DNA of 64,000 bases from Amycolatopsis azurea DSM 43854 (GTDB taxonomy: Bacteria; Actinomycetota; Actinomycetes; Mycobacteriales; Pseudonocardiaceae): positions 108,873 to 172,872 of the forward strand of contig NZ_MUXN01000018.1 in the NCBI RefSeq assembly GCF_001995215.1, written 5' to 3'. Both the position numbers and the translations under genes were made by a program. The notes beneath the pieces are model-generated. The model ran no database searches and had not been told where the DNA came from. It worked only from the letters and a program-made list of their open reading frames with translations. Numbering within the stretch: the first letter of the stretch is position 1; every line of letters starts with the position of its first letter. Shown here in pieces: positions 41,592 through 49,803 of the stretch.

Positions 41592-42491
41592 CTACTTGCC
41601 GTGTCCGGCGAGCTCGCGCGCGCGTTCGAGCAGCTTCTGGAGGTGCAGCCCCCGGTGCACGTCACACGGGTGGGACGTCGTCCCGCTCGCCGCCATCGCG
41701 GCGAAATCGTCCAGGAGCGCGGTGTACGACTCGCCTGCCGACCCGGGTTTCCGGCCCAAAGTGCGATAGCCGTGTTCGCCGTAAACGGCCACTTCGACGA
41801 CCGTCGGCTGGATCGGCAGCCGCAGCGACAGGGTCGCCGTACTGGTCGCGCCACCCGCGTGGGCGAACAGGAACTGCCACAGATCGTCATCGGTCCGGTC
41901 GGCGGCGAGCACCTCGGTGATCTCACCGAGCGCCGCGTCCAGCAGATCGAAGGCGTGCGGGCCGATGTCGGCGAGCGCGCCGGAGTCGTGCCGCCACGCC
42001 GAAGACTGGTACTGCCCGCCGAGCAGCGCGCCCGAAAGCCACCGCGCCCCGCCGCCGCGCCAGCCGCCGGTCTCCTTGATGCCGTCGAGCCATTCGCGGG
42101 TCATCGGCGAGAAACGCAAGGTCAGAACCACGAGGGCGGCCACACCAGCGGCGTCGACCGCGTTCGCGAGCCGCCGCGCGCCGTCGAGATCCGCGGCGAT
42201 CGGCTTCTCCAGGATGAGATGCTTGCCCGCTTCGGCCGCCTTGACCGCCAGCTCCGCCTGAACGGCGGGCGGCACGGCGAACGCGACGGCGTCCACCTGC
42301 TCAAGTAGTTCCTCGAAGCTGTCGACTGCCCGGGCTCCGTGCGCGTCGGCGAGCTCTTTCGCTGCCTCGGGACGCCTGGTCCAGACCGTGCTCAACGTGG
42401 TTCCGGGGTGATCGGCGAGACCCGGCGCGTGCACCGTCTTCGCCCATGGACCCGCCCCGACCAGACCCGCGCGCAGCTGCCCCTGTCCCAC
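41592..42491 (-). CDS. Gfo/Idh/MocA-family oxidoreductase
   Basis: A 299-residue NAD(P)-dependent oxidoreductase. The N-terminal Rossmann motif is GLVGAGPWAK, the diagnostic EKPIAADLDGARRL is at about 95-108, and the C-terminal beta-sheet domain ends with HPCDVHRGLHLQKLL. It would act on a sugar or cyclitol; the substrate is not clear. GTG 42491 was chosen because it places the Rossmann strand at the usual distance from the start. It stands alone between VanZ and a dehydrogenase gene. Confidence 0.87.
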   Translation of the reverse strand: MGQGQLRAGLVGAGPWAKTVHAPGLADHPGTTLSTVWTRRPEAAKELADAHGARAVDSFEELLEQVDAVAFAVPPAVQAELAVKAAEAGKHLILEKPIAADLDGARRLANAVDAAGVAALVVLTLRFSPMTREWLDGIKETGGWRGGGARWLSGALLGGQYQSSAWRHDSGALADIGPHAFDLLDAALGEITEVLAADRTDDDLWQFLFAHAGGATSTATLSLRLPIQPTVVEVAVYGEHGYRTLGRKPGSAGESYTALLDDFAAMAASGTTSHPCDVHRGLHLQKLLERARELAGHGK

Positions 42492-42543
42492 GCCCCCGAG
42501 TCTAGGCGTGCCGCCAGCGGCGCTGGCCCCGACCACCCCGCAA

Positions 42544-42597
42544 TTAGTCCTCTGGATGCGCTCCTTGCACACGCAAGTACCGCATCCAGAGGACTAA
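42544..42597. terminator. Hairpin (TCCTCTGGATGCG type)
   Basis: The 17-bp perfect stem TTAGTCCTCTGGATGCG (42544-42560) pairs with 42581-42597. The 20-nt loop holds a second small stem, CTTGC/GCAAG. The core is the same as in the purQ terminator (10773). It lies after the dehydrogenase gene, just before the oxidoreductase gene, on the leftward strand. Confidence 0.8.
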
Positions 42598-42615
42598 ACG
42601 CGAAGGTGAGGCGGG

Positions 42616-43476
42616 TCAGGAGTAGCTGTAGAACCCGCGGCCGGTCTTCTTGCCGAGCAGGCCGGCGTCGACCATGCGCAGCAGCAGCGGCGGCGAGGAG
42701 TACAGCGGCTCCTTGAACTCGGCGTACATCGAGTCCGCGATCGCCTTGATGGTGTCCAGGCCGATCAGGTCCGACAGCCGCAGCGGTCCCATCGGGTGCG
42801 CGGTGCCCAGCTCCATGCCGCGGTCGATGTCCTCCGCCGACGCGAAGCCCGACTCGATCATCCGGATCGCCGAAAGCAGATACGGCACGAGCAGCGAGTT
42901 CACGATGAACCCGGCGCGGTCCTGCGAACGGATCACCGTCTTGTGCAACGCCGTCGTCGCGTGCTCCTCCGCGCGGCGGGCGGTGTCGTCGCTGGTCAGC
43001 AGCGACGGCACCAGCTCGACGAGCGGCAGCACCGGGACCGGGTTGAAGAAGTGGATGCCGACCACCTGCTGCGGTCGGTTGGTCGCCATCCCGAGCTTCA
43101 TGATCGGGATCGACGAGGTGTTGGACGCGAACACCGCGTCCTCACGCTCGACGATCTTGTCCAGCGACCGGAACACCTCGACCTTGGCCTGCTCCTGTTC
43201 CAGGATGGCCTCGATGACGAGGTCGCGGTCGGCGAACTCGCCGATCTCGGTGGTGAAGCGGAGCCGTCCGAGCGCCGCGTCGGCGTCTTCCTGCGAGAGC
43301 TTCCCGTTCTTGACGCCGCGTTGCAGCGACTTCTCGATCCGCGCCCGCCCGGAGTCCAGCGCCGGCTGGTTCACCTCGGTGATGATCACGTCCAGACCGG
43401 CACGTGCGTGCACCTCGGCGATGCCCGAGCCCATGAGCCCGGCTCCGATGACACCTACCCGCGTTACGTCAGACAC
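42616..43476 (-). CDS. 3-hydroxybutyryl-CoA dehydrogenase family
   Basis: A 286-residue NAD-dependent 3-hydroxyacyl-CoA dehydrogenase. The Rossmann motif GAGLMGSG is at residues 10-17, the catalytic HFFNPVPVLPLVE is near residue 140, and the C-terminal half contains DRAGFIVNSLLVPYLL and the short ending KTGRGFYSYS. It resembles actinobacterial FadB2/Hbd enzymes of fatty-acid or PHB metabolism. GTG 43476 follows GAGGAGGG. It is followed by a strong hairpin. Confidence 0.92.
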   Translation of the reverse strand: MSDVTRVGVIGAGLMGSGIAEVHARAGLDVIITEVNQPALDSGRARIEKSLQRGVKNGKLSQEDADAALGRLRFTTEIGEFADRDLVIEAILEQEQAKVEVFRSLDKIVEREDAVFASNTSSIPIMKLGMATNRPQQVVGIHFFNPVPVLPLVELVPSLLTSDDTARRAEEHATTALHKTVIRSQDRAGFIVNSLLVPYLLSAIRMIESGFASAEDIDRGMELGTAHPMGPLRLSDLIGLDTIKAIADSMYAEFKEPLYSSPPLLLRMVDAGLLGKKTGRGFYSYS

Positions 43477-43503
43477 GGAACCCTCCTCGTATTTTGGGCA
43501 GCA

Positions 43504-43559
43504 CGTGACACGCGAGGGTGGACCACGGAGTTCAGTCCGTCCCACCCTCGCGTGTCACG
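43504..43559. terminator. 17-bp hairpin (GTGACACGCG type)
   Basis: GTGACACGCGAGGGTGG and its reverse complement form a perfect stem around an inner CACGGA...TCCGT loop. It follows the DUF3073 gene on the minus strand and lies upstream of the dehydrogenase start. Confidence 0.85.
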
Positions 43560-43564
43560 CCTGC

Positions 43565-43750
43565 TCAGCGGCGGTATTCGTCGTACCCGTCGTACGGGTC
43601 GTCGTCGTCCCGCTTGTCGTCCTCGTGCCCGTAATCAGAGGAACTACTGGACAGCTCGCGCTGCAAAGCATCGAAGTCGGTTTCGTGCGAGCTGTACTTG
43701 AGCTCGCGCGCCACCTTCGTCTGCTTGGCCTTAGCCCGGCCGCGCCCCAT
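43565..43750 (-). CDS. DUF3073 small protein
   Basis: A 61-residue basic-acidic protein with the DUF3073 signature MGRGRAKAKQTKVARELKYSS at the N-terminus and an acidic tail (DDKRDDDDPYDGYDEY). ATG 43750 was chosen from this signature. The family is found in most actinobacteria, often near purine genes as here; function unknown. Confidence 0.92.
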   Translation of the reverse strand: MGRGRAKAKQTKVARELKYSSHETDFDALQRELSSSSSDYGHEDDKRDDDDPYDGYDEYRR

Positions 43751-43957
43751 GGCTCGACCCCCTCGCACAGGGGCGGGGCGGCCGGGGGAATCGGCGGCCC
43801 CGCATCGTCTCGACAATTATTTCCTGCTGACACCGTACCGTGTCTGGGGGGTTGGATGCGACGTGGCACGGTGTGCCGGTGGCGACAGTGTTCACCGAAC
43901 GCCGGTTACCGGCCGGTCGGTGGCGATAGTCGCAGGTCGGCGTGCCACGATGCTCCT

Positions 43958-44857
43958 GTGCCCCGTCCGTTCGCGGCTTATCTCCGCGTCTATGAGCCCC
44001 TGCTCGCGCTGGGGGACCCGCCGGACGAACGCCTGCTCGAGGCCGTCGAAGCGGCCCGGCTCGACCGTTCGGCCGCGGGCGAGCGCGAGCAGGCACTGTG
44101 GCTCAAGTCACAGCACGTCGGACGGCTGCTGCCCGCCGAGCTCGCGGACGGCCGGGCCGCGCCCAGTCTCGTCACCGACGTTCTCGTCCTGGACCCCGAA
44201 GACGTGCCGGAGGGTGAGCACGGCGACGCCGGTCCGGGGCCGCTGATCTGCCCGATGGAGATCCGCGCCCGCTCGGCCGCCGCGCTGGTGACCTTCCTCG
44301 GCGACGCGCATCCCACGTTGAGGAACGCCGTGCTCGACGCGGGCGGCGCTTCGCTCGACATGATCCGCTCGCGGGCGAAGTCCGCCATCGGCGATCTGTC
44401 CGCTTCGGCCTCACACACGCTCTCGACGACCTGGACCGTTCCGCTTCCGTGGTTCGTACTGTTCGATCCCGGGATGCGTCGGGTCAAACTGGGCAAGGGC
44501 CGCGACGACCCCGAGCGCGAGGTGTCGTGGCGGGTCTCCATCGCCGACGCGCGGCATCGCGCCCGCGAGGTCGGGGACCTGCTCGAAGCCACTTTCGGAG
44601 ACTCGGGGCCCGGCCGGGTCCTGCTCGAGACGCGACGCTGGCTCGACAGCTTCCACCCCGGCTCCGCCGTCGAACTCGACTACGGCGGTCTCGTGCAGCT
44701 CTTCGCCGACTCGATCCTGCAGGCCGACACGACCGCCGAAGAAGTGCACGACATCCTCGACGCGCTCCGCACCGGCAACGTCGACGAGCTGGCGGAACTG
44801 TTCGCCGACCTGCGGGACTTCTGGGGAGACCTGGCCGCGCGGGAACGCGCGAACTAG
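43958..44857 (+). CDS. Conserved hypothetical protein next to asparaginase
   Basis: A 299-residue soluble protein starting at GTG 43958 (MPRPFAAYLRVYEPL). It includes CPMEIRARSAAALVTFLGDAHP, a central TTWTVPLPWFVLFDP and the C-terminal region VHDILDALRTGNVDELAELFADL. No motif indicates an enzyme. Its end overlaps the convergent asparaginase stop by a few bases. The family is conserved in actinobacteria, but I do not know a function. Confidence 0.75.
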   Translation: MPRPFAAYLRVYEPLLALGDPPDERLLEAVEAARLDRSAAGEREQALWLKSQHVGRLLPAELADGRAAPSLVTDVLVLDPEDVPEGEHGDAGPGPLICPMEIRARSAAALVTFLGDAHPTLRNAVLDAGGASLDMIRSRAKSAIGDLSASASHTLSTTWTVPLPWFVLFDPGMRRVKLGKGRDDPEREVSWRVSIADARHRAREVGDLLEATFGDSGPGRVLLETRRWLDSFHPGSAVELDYGGLVQLFADSILQADTTAEEVHDILDALRTGNVDELAELFADLRDFWGDLAARERAN

Positions 44858-45801
44858 CCGAAGAGCCCGTCGGTGACCTTCAGTTCGCCGACCGGCTTCC
44901 CGCCGCCCAAGACCGCGTTGCGCGCGAGGCCGCTCGCCTCGTCGCTCGGGTCGATGCCGAGGTGGCGCAGGGTCGCGAGCAGCAGCGGGATCCGTGCCCG
45001 CGCGTTGCCGTCGTCGATCTTCAGCGCCAGCGCGGTGCCGTCCGGGAGGGCGAACGCGTGTACTCCCTCGGCGCCGCCCTTCGAGAGCAGGCCCTCCACG
45101 CTCCGCATGAGGACGGTGTCCTCGCGGCCGGTGCCCGCGACCTGCCACGGATGCGCGCGGACGGCGTCCGCGACCCGGCGGTCCGGCCCGCCCATCGCGG
45201 TGACCAGCCTGCCGAAGGACCGGGCGAGGCCGGTGAGGGAGAACGCGAACAGCGGGGCGCCGCAACCGTCGACACCGACCGTTTCGATCGTCTCGCTGGT
45301 GAGGTCGCCGATGGTGTCCTGGATGACCTTCTGCAGCGGGTGGTTCGCGGCCGCGTAGTCCTCGGTGGCCCAGCCGAGCTGGGCGCAGGTCGTGAGCATC
45401 GCGGCGTGTTTGCCGGAGCAGTTCATGGCGGCGCGGCGTTTCCCCGCCGCGGCCACGGCCAGCATGCTCGGCTCGTGCAGCGGGAAGGCGGGCGGGCAGG
45501 CCAGCGCGTCCTCGGTCAGGCCCGCGCGGGAAAGCATCGACAAGGCGCCCTCGACGTGGCCGGGCTCGCCGTTGTGCGATCCGCAGCCCAGCGCGAGGTC
45601 CTCGTCGTCGATCGTGAGGCCGGCGCGCAGCATCCCGACGGCCTGGAGCGGTTTGTTGGACGAGCGCGGGTAGACCGGGCGCCCGATGTCGCCCGCGGAG
45701 AACCGGACCGACCCGTCCGGGGCGGTGATCACGAGCGCGCCGCGGTGCGTGCTCTCCACGAAACCGGATCGGACGACCTCGACCAGGACGGGATTCGTCA
45801 C
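44854..45801 (-). CDS. Asparaginase (AnsB/asparaginase II family)
   Basis: A 315-residue protein of the asparaginase II type (distinct from the E. coli fold). It has RSGFVESTHRGALVI at residues 11-25, the conserved SSNKPLQAVGMLRAG, and GKHAAMLTTC in the centre. It hydrolyses asparagine to aspartate and ammonia. Its ATG overlaps the RsiG-like gene by four bases (ATGA), so the two are co-translated. Confidence 0.85.
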   Translation of the reverse strand: MTNPVLVEVVRSGFVESTHRGALVITAPDGSVRFSAGDIGRPVYPRSSNKPLQAVGMLRAGLTIDDEDLALGCGSHNGEPGHVEGALSMLSRAGLTEDALACPPAFPLHEPSMLAVAAAGKRRAAMNCSGKHAAMLTTCAQLGWATEDYAAANHPLQKVIQDTIGDLTSETIETVGVDGCGAPLFAFSLTGLARSFGRLVTAMGGPDRRVADAVRAHPWQVAGTGREDTVLMRSVEGLLSKGGAEGVHAFALPDGTALALKIDDGNARARIPLLLATLRHLGIDPSDEASGLARNAVLGGGKPVGELKVTDGLFG

Positions 45802-46361
45802 TCGGACCCGCCGCGTTCGGTGTCGAGCAGGTCGTCGACGGACGCCGTGCCCTTGCGGTAGCGGGTCGCGATCTCGGCGTTGATCGTGTCCATCACGCCC
45901 TGCACCTCGCGGCGATACGAAGAGACCGAGACCTCTTCGTCGGCGTACCGGTTGAGGGCGTTGAGCAGCTTCTCGTCCGAGAGCGTGCTGACGTCGGAAA
46001 GGTCCGTGTCACCGATGAGCGCCTCGGCGAACCGCCGGTGCTCGCCCGCGCGGGACGGCTCCAGCCGCTGATGCCTGCCCGAACCCGTGGCCGGGCCGAT
46101 CGCGTTGTCCGCCAGGATCGCGGCCAGCCGCTCGACGACACTGCTCTCGCCGCCCGAACTCCGGCGCTCCTGCTCGGCCCGCACGATGTCGATCCGCGCG
46201 TGCAGCAGACGCCGCAGGTACGAGAGGTCGGTCTCCTCCTGCGCGGCCTCGTCACGGCGCTCGCGCAGCACGGAGAGAGTCAGCTCGCCGAGGTCGCTGA
46301 GATACCCAGGGCCGAGCACGCGGTCGATACGACGGCGACCACCGGGCCGGACTTCGATCAC
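45798..46361 (-). CDS. rsiG: RsiG-like c-di-GMP-binding anti-sigma factor
   Basis: A 187-residue helical protein. The motif E(X)3S(X)2R(X)3Q(X)3D, by which Streptomyces RsiG binds cyclic di-GMP and holds the sigma factor WhiG, is complete at residues 143-158 (E143, S147, R150, Q154, D158). A second copy at 43-58 matches except that the Q is His54. RsiG sequesters WhiG in a c-di-GMP-dependent way, linking the messenger to sporulation. A whiG gene is not in the window. It precedes asparaginase with an overlap. Confidence 0.8.
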   Translation of the reverse strand: MIEVRPGGRRRIDRVLGPGYLSDLGELTLSVLRERRDEAAQEETDLSYLRRLLHARIDIVRAEQERRSSGGESSVVERLAAILADNAIGPATGSGRHQRLEPSRAGEHRRFAEALIGDTDLSDVSTLSDEKLLNALNRYADEEVSVSSYRREVQGVMDTINAEIATRYRKGTASVDDLLDTERGGSE

Positions 46362-46554
46362 GCGCGTAGCTTATCGCGCTCACGCCGAAATGTTCCGCAG
46401 GGAGCGATACCACAAGGATCTCTGCCCTCCCCGACACCCTCCACTGCGCTACCGCTCTTTCGGTCCCTTCCAGAGCGCGCCCCCCACCCGTCCCGGGGGC
46501 GGCCCCAGGTCCAGTCTACCGGGGGCGGAGGGGGGAAAGTGCTGGTCGGCGAGG

Positions 46555-46584
46555 TTGTCCACAGGTGGGCGGAGTTGTGGACAA
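46555..46584. promoter_or_regulatory. Two inverted DnaA boxes
   Basis: TTGTCCACA (46555-46563) and its exact reverse complement TGTGGACAA (46576-46584) face each other 21 bp apart. Both equal the actinobacterial DnaA consensus. No dnaA, dnaN or recF gene is near, so this is not oriC. Confidence 0.45.
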
Positions 46585-46591
46585 CTGGGGT

Positions 46592-46664
46592 GAAGGGGAC
46601 TTTCGCCGCGTGTGACGGGCGGAAAGCGTCCTTCGCCGCGTGAGATGTGGGGAAAGGGCCCTTC
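46592..46664. terminator. Three-arm hairpin, imperfect
   Basis: A forward arm GAAGGGGACTTTCGCC (46592) can pair with GGCGGAAAGCGTCCTTC (46618) or with GGGGAAAGGGCCCTTC (46649). The architecture, one forward and two reverse arms, is as at 7234-7310, but the pairing is less perfect. Confidence 0.6.
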
Positions 46665-46690
46665 GACCCCCGGCGGTAGGTGGGAGCGGC

Positions 46691-46747
46691 AGTACATGAA
46701 GGCCCCCTTGCTTGCGCCTAGCGCGAGCAAGGGGGCCTTCATGTACT
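46691..46747. repeat. Palindrome (TACATGAAGGCCCCCTT type)
   Basis: A 22-bp perfect outer stem starting AGTACATGAAGGCCCCCTTG (46691) pairs with 46726-46747 around an inner GCGC/GCGC. It has nearly the same sequence as the 61-bp palindrome at 61370. Confidence 0.85.
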
Positions 46748-46868
46748 TGGCGGTGCCTCGGTCGCGAGTGAAGGCCGAGTTCCCTGCGCTCAGCCGAGGC
46801 AAGGGGGCCTTCACGCGACGCCGTTGTGACTGGTGTGGCAGTTGGGGCGAAAGTGCCGGTCCCGGAGG

Positions 46869-46919
46869 CCGTGAAGGACTCCTTGAGGGACCCAGAGTCC
46901 CTCAAGGAGTCCTTCACGG
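46869..46919. terminator. 23-bp hairpin (GTGAAGGACTCCTTGAGGGAC type)
   Basis: The arms starting CCGTGAAGGACTCCTTGAGG (46869-46891) and its reverse complement (46897-46919) flank the 5-nt loop CCAGA. It lies 38 bp beyond the end of the YgfZ gene and could terminate it. Confidence 0.8.
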
Positions 46920-46956
46920 ACCGGACCAGACCGGGTCGGCCCGAGCCGGGTCCAGT

Positions 46957-48093
46957 TCAGCCCCGCAGTCGCTGGGCGGCCTCCCGGCCGGGAGCGGGAG
47001 CCTCACCCGGCACCGAGTCCGGGTCGATGGCCGCCTGCACGACGCGGTCCTCGGCGCCGACCAGCAGTTCGGCGCCCGGCCGCGTCGAGCGTTTGACCAG
47101 CGCCAGCGCGATCGGCCCCAGTTCGTGATGCTGCACCACGCTGCCCACACGCCCGACCGTCCGCTCGCCGAGGACCACCGGGTCACCGGTCTCCGGCGTG
47201 ATCTCCGGCGAACCGTCCAGGTGCAGCAGCGCCATGTACCGCGGTGGCCGCCCGACGTTGTGGACCTTCGCGACGGTCTCCTGCCCGCGGTAGCAGCCCT
47301 TCGCCACGTGCGCGGCGGAGTCGACCCAGTTCACCTCGTGCGGGATCGTGCGCTCGTCGGTGTCGAGTCCCAGCCGCGGCCGCAGCGACTCGACCCGCAG
47401 CGCGTCGAAGGCCCAGCTGCCCGCCGGGCGTGCGCCCGCGTCGGTCAGGCGGCGCCACCAGTCGGCGAGTTCAGCGCGAGGCACGGCGAGGTCGACGCTG
47501 TGCCGTCCGGGCCACGGCATCCGCCGCGCGAAACCGCCGGGGATCGGCGCGACGGAGTAGGCGTCCGCGCCCAGCGAGACACCCACGGAGTCCAGCACCC
47601 GGTCCGCGTCGGGGCCGAGGACGGTCAGCAGCGCCAGTTCCCCGGACACGTCGCGGATGTCCACTTTGGACCAGAACTTCATCGCTTCGAGGTACTCGCG
47701 CAACGTCTGCTTGCCGCCGGAGGGCAACGCGCTGGAGGCCATCGCGCCCCGGTCGCTGTCCAGCCACACCGTGCCGCCGGAATGCGCGACGACCATGTGG
47801 GTGTCGACGCGGCCCTGACTGTCCAGCACGAGAGCCTCGGTGCCGGTGCCGTCGGCGAGCCCGGTGACGTGCTGCGAGATCACCAAATGCAGCCAGGACA
47901 ACCGCTCTTCCCCGGTCACGGCCAGGATCTCGCGGTGCGAACGGTCGATCACGACCGCGCCGCGCGCCGCCGTCCGTTGCTCGGCGAAGGGGTCTCCCCA
48001 ATGCCACGGGACACCCTCTTCAGGATGCCCGTCGGGTGCCGCGATCGGTCCGGGAAGGTCGAGCAAGGGGGAGCGGTAGGGCATGAAACCCAT
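46957..48093 (-). CDS. YgfZ-type tetrahydrofolate-binding protein
   Basis: A 378-residue member of the GcvT-like YgfZ/CAF17 family, which binds folate and helps repair or assemble certain Fe-S proteins. The diagnostic motif KGCYRGQE lies at about residues 276-283. ATG 48093 is taken; ATG 48084 in the same frame is equally plausible. It is divergent from a class IV aminotransferase, with only 21 bp between start codons, so one or both transcripts are probably leaderless. Confidence 0.88.
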   Translation of the reverse strand: MGFMPYRSPLLDLPGPIAAPDGHPEEGVPWHWGDPFAEQRTAARGAVVIDRSHREILAVTGEERLSWLHLVISQHVTGLADGTGTEALVLDSQGRVDTHMVVAHSGGTVWLDSDRGAMASSALPSGGKQTLREYLEAMKFWSKVDIRDVSGELALLTVLGPDADRVLDSVGVSLGADAYSVAPIPGGFARRMPWPGRHSVDLAVPRAELADWWRRLTDAGARPAGSWAFDALRVESLRPRLGLDTDERTIPHEVNWVDSAAHVAKGCYRGQETVAKVHNVGRPPRYMALLHLDGSPEITPETGDPVVLGERTVGRVGSVVQHHELGPIALALVKRSTRPGAELLVGAEDRVVQAAIDPDSVPGEAPAPGREAAQRLRG

Positions 48094-48114
48094 GCTAGTG
48101 AGTACCGTGTCCCC

Positions 48115-48969
48115 ATGCGCGTGCTTGCCTTCCTCGACGGGACCCTGGCCGACCCCGAAGCCGCTCACCTGCGAGTGGACGACCTCGGGTTGCTTCGCGG
48201 CGATGGCGTGTTCGAGACGATCCTCGTCGTCGACGGACGCCCCCGCGAACTCCGCCCGCACCTCGAGCGGCTGGCCCGTTCCGCGGCCATGCTCGACCTG
48301 CCCGAGCCGGTACTGGCGGACTGGGAACGCGCCGCGCGGGTCGTCATCGACAACTGGTCCGGCACCGCCGAAATCGCGCTGAAACTGGTGTACACCAGGG
48401 GAATCGACGGCGATCCGGAAGCGAAGCCGTTCGGGTTCGCGCTCGGCGTGGAGATCGACGAGAAGGTCCTGCGGGCCCGCGTCGAAGGCGTCGCGGCGGT
48501 CACCCTCGAACGCGGTATCGAGCCCGACCTCGCCGAGCGCGCGCCGTGGCTGCTGCTGGGCGCGAAGTCGATTTCGTACGGCGTCAACATGGCCGCGCTG
48601 CGGGAGGCGGGCCGCCGCGGCGCGAGCGATGTGATTTTCACCGCCGCCGACGGTTCGGTCTTCGAAGGGCCGACTTCGACGGTCGTCCTCGCGAAGGACA
48701 AGACGCTCTACACGCCGCCGGCGACCATCGGCATCCTGCCGGGGACGACGCAGGCCGCGCTGTTCCGCGGTGCCGAGCGGGCGGGCTGGTCGGTCAAGGT
48801 GGAGCCGCTCAAGGTCGCGGACCTCACCGCTGGCGAAGGACTGTTCCTCGCCTCGTCGGTCCGCAAGCTGACCAGGGTGCACACGCTCGACGGCGTCGCG
48901 CTCGGCGACTCCAGCGCGATCCACGCCGAACTGGCCGCCGCGTACGAGAGCGAATACGCGATCAGCTGA
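48115..48969 (+). CDS. Class IV aminotransferase (aminodeoxychorismate lyase-like)
   Basis: A 284-residue PLP-dependent enzyme of fold type IV. The PLP lysine is at about 151 in GAKSISYGVNMAAL, with DLGLLRGDGVFETI near the N-terminus and GSVFEGPTSTVVL downstream. Such proteins include 4-amino-4-deoxychorismate lyase (PabC) and branched-chain or D-amino-acid transaminases. The actinobacterial neighbour YgfZ favours PabC, a folate link, but this is not certain. The last codons overlap the convergent gene. Confidence 0.85.
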   Translation: MRVLAFLDGTLADPEAAHLRVDDLGLLRGDGVFETILVVDGRPRELRPHLERLARSAAMLDLPEPVLADWERAARVVIDNWSGTAEIALKLVYTRGIDGDPEAKPFGFALGVEIDEKVLRARVEGVAAVTLERGIEPDLAERAPWLLLGAKSISYGVNMAALREAGRRGASDVIFTAADGSVFEGPTSTVVLAKDKTLYTPPATIGILPGTTQAALFRGAERAGWSVKVEPLKVADLTAGEGLFLASSVRKLTRVHTLDGVALGDSSAIHAELAAAYESEYAIS

Positions 48970-49390
48970 GCGTCGCGCGCAGCTTGGTGATGGCGCGAAG
49001 GACCTCGTCGCGGTTCTTCGCCGCCGTCATCCACGACGGCAGCCGTGCGACCAAGGTCATGCCGGGGTCGTCCCCTGGCCCGCGTTCGCGCAGCTTCGCC
49101 GCGACGAATCGTTCGAGCAGGTCGAGGTGACGTTCGTGGAACGCCCACAGGGTGTTCCCGCGACAGTCGGCGCGCAGCCACAAGGGCTCGTGGAAGAACG
49201 GATCGATGGGCCGGTTCCACGCGTGGAAATCGGGCCGAGGGTCCTCCCGCACCAGTCCGCACGCGGGACAGGTCAGCCGGGAGGCGGTCACCGAGGCCCG
49301 GCCGCCGCAGCGCGGGCAGAGGACGAGGATCGGCTCGTCCGCGAGGTCCTCGATCCGGAGCTGGGGATCGCGGAATCGCGGGGCGTCCAT
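48962..49390 (-). CDS. Zinc-ribbon protein of unknown function
   Basis: A 142-residue protein with an N-terminal zinc ribbon formed by LCPRCGG and LTCPACGL (residues ~25-48). An aromatic-rich region follows (HAWNRPIDPFFHEPLWLRADC), then a C-terminal helical part. The family occurs across actinobacteria as an uncharacterised protein. The gene overlaps the convergent aminotransferase gene and is adjacent to, and overlaps by one base, the ParB-like gene upstream. Confidence 0.75.
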   Translation of the reverse strand: MDAPRFRDPQLRIEDLADEPILVLCPRCGGRASVTASRLTCPACGLVREDPRPDFHAWNRPIDPFFHEPLWLRADCRGNTLWAFHERHLDLLERFVAAKLRERGPGDDPGMTLVARLPSWMTAAKNRDEVLRAITKLRATLS

Positions 49391-49803
49391 CAGTCGAGCG
49401 GGCTGATGATCAGCAGGTGCGGCAGGATCGCTTCTTCGCGGTAGGCCGCGATCTTGTGGTGCCCGTCGAGGATCACCGCCGCGTCCGCGGTTTCCAGCAC
49501 GACCGCGACCGGACGGTGCCCGCTCTTGATCGCCGTCCGGTAGTAGCCGACCCGCGAGACGTCGGCGGGCGGCCAGTCGGCGCTCGGGGTCAGATAGCGG
49601 TCCTCGGCCAGCCGTTCGGGGCCGGTGACCTGGTAATCGCCGTCGGCGAAGAGAGCGAGAAGCGGGCGGAGCGTGTCGCCGAGCGGGCGCCGCATCTGGC
49701 CGGTGGCCAGCGCGATCCGCAGCGACTGCGGGAGTTCGGGCTGCGAAGGGACCGAATTCGTGTCGATGACACCTGTGCCACCGTCGACCTTTACCTGTTC
49801 CAC
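49390..49803 (-). CDS. Small protein with ParB/sulfiredoxin-like DGHHK motif
   Basis: A 137-residue protein. The phrase AVILDGHHKIAAYRE near residue 120 resembles the DGHHR/GHRR motif of ParB-N/sulfiredoxin-like folds, where it binds a nucleotide. GTG 49803 starts 13 bp inside the 3' end of pxpC, suggesting coupling. A role with the oxoproline genes is possible by position only. Confidence 0.55.
   Translation of the reverse strand: MEQVKVDGGTGVIDTNSVPSQPELPQSLRIALATGQMRRPLGDTLRPLLALFADGDYQVTGPERLAEDRYLTPSADWPPADVSRVGYYRTAIKSGHRPVAVVLETADAAVILDGHHKIAAYREEAILPHLLIISPLD

Larger units (their letters stand above)
46362..46956. other. 595-bp gap holding three hairpins and DnaA-type sites
   Basis: No coding region fits the codon pattern. 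The stretch contains inverted DnaA boxes at 46555-46584, a three-arm hairpin at 46592-46664, a 22-bp palindrome at 46691-46747 and a 23-bp palindrome at 46869-46919. It separates the divergent RsiG gene from the end of the YgfZ gene. Confidence 0.7.

Noticed and set aside
42650..44857. A 735-codon open frame across the dehydrogenase and DUF3073 region
   Set aside because: The first 436 codons read antisense to well-recognised genes; only the part from GTG 43958 shows coding character, so the gene was trimmed.
46362..46956. A protein gene in the gap upstream of YgfZ
   Set aside because: Open frames there run through palindromes and lack codon bias or domain resemblance; the stretch is better explained by hairpins.
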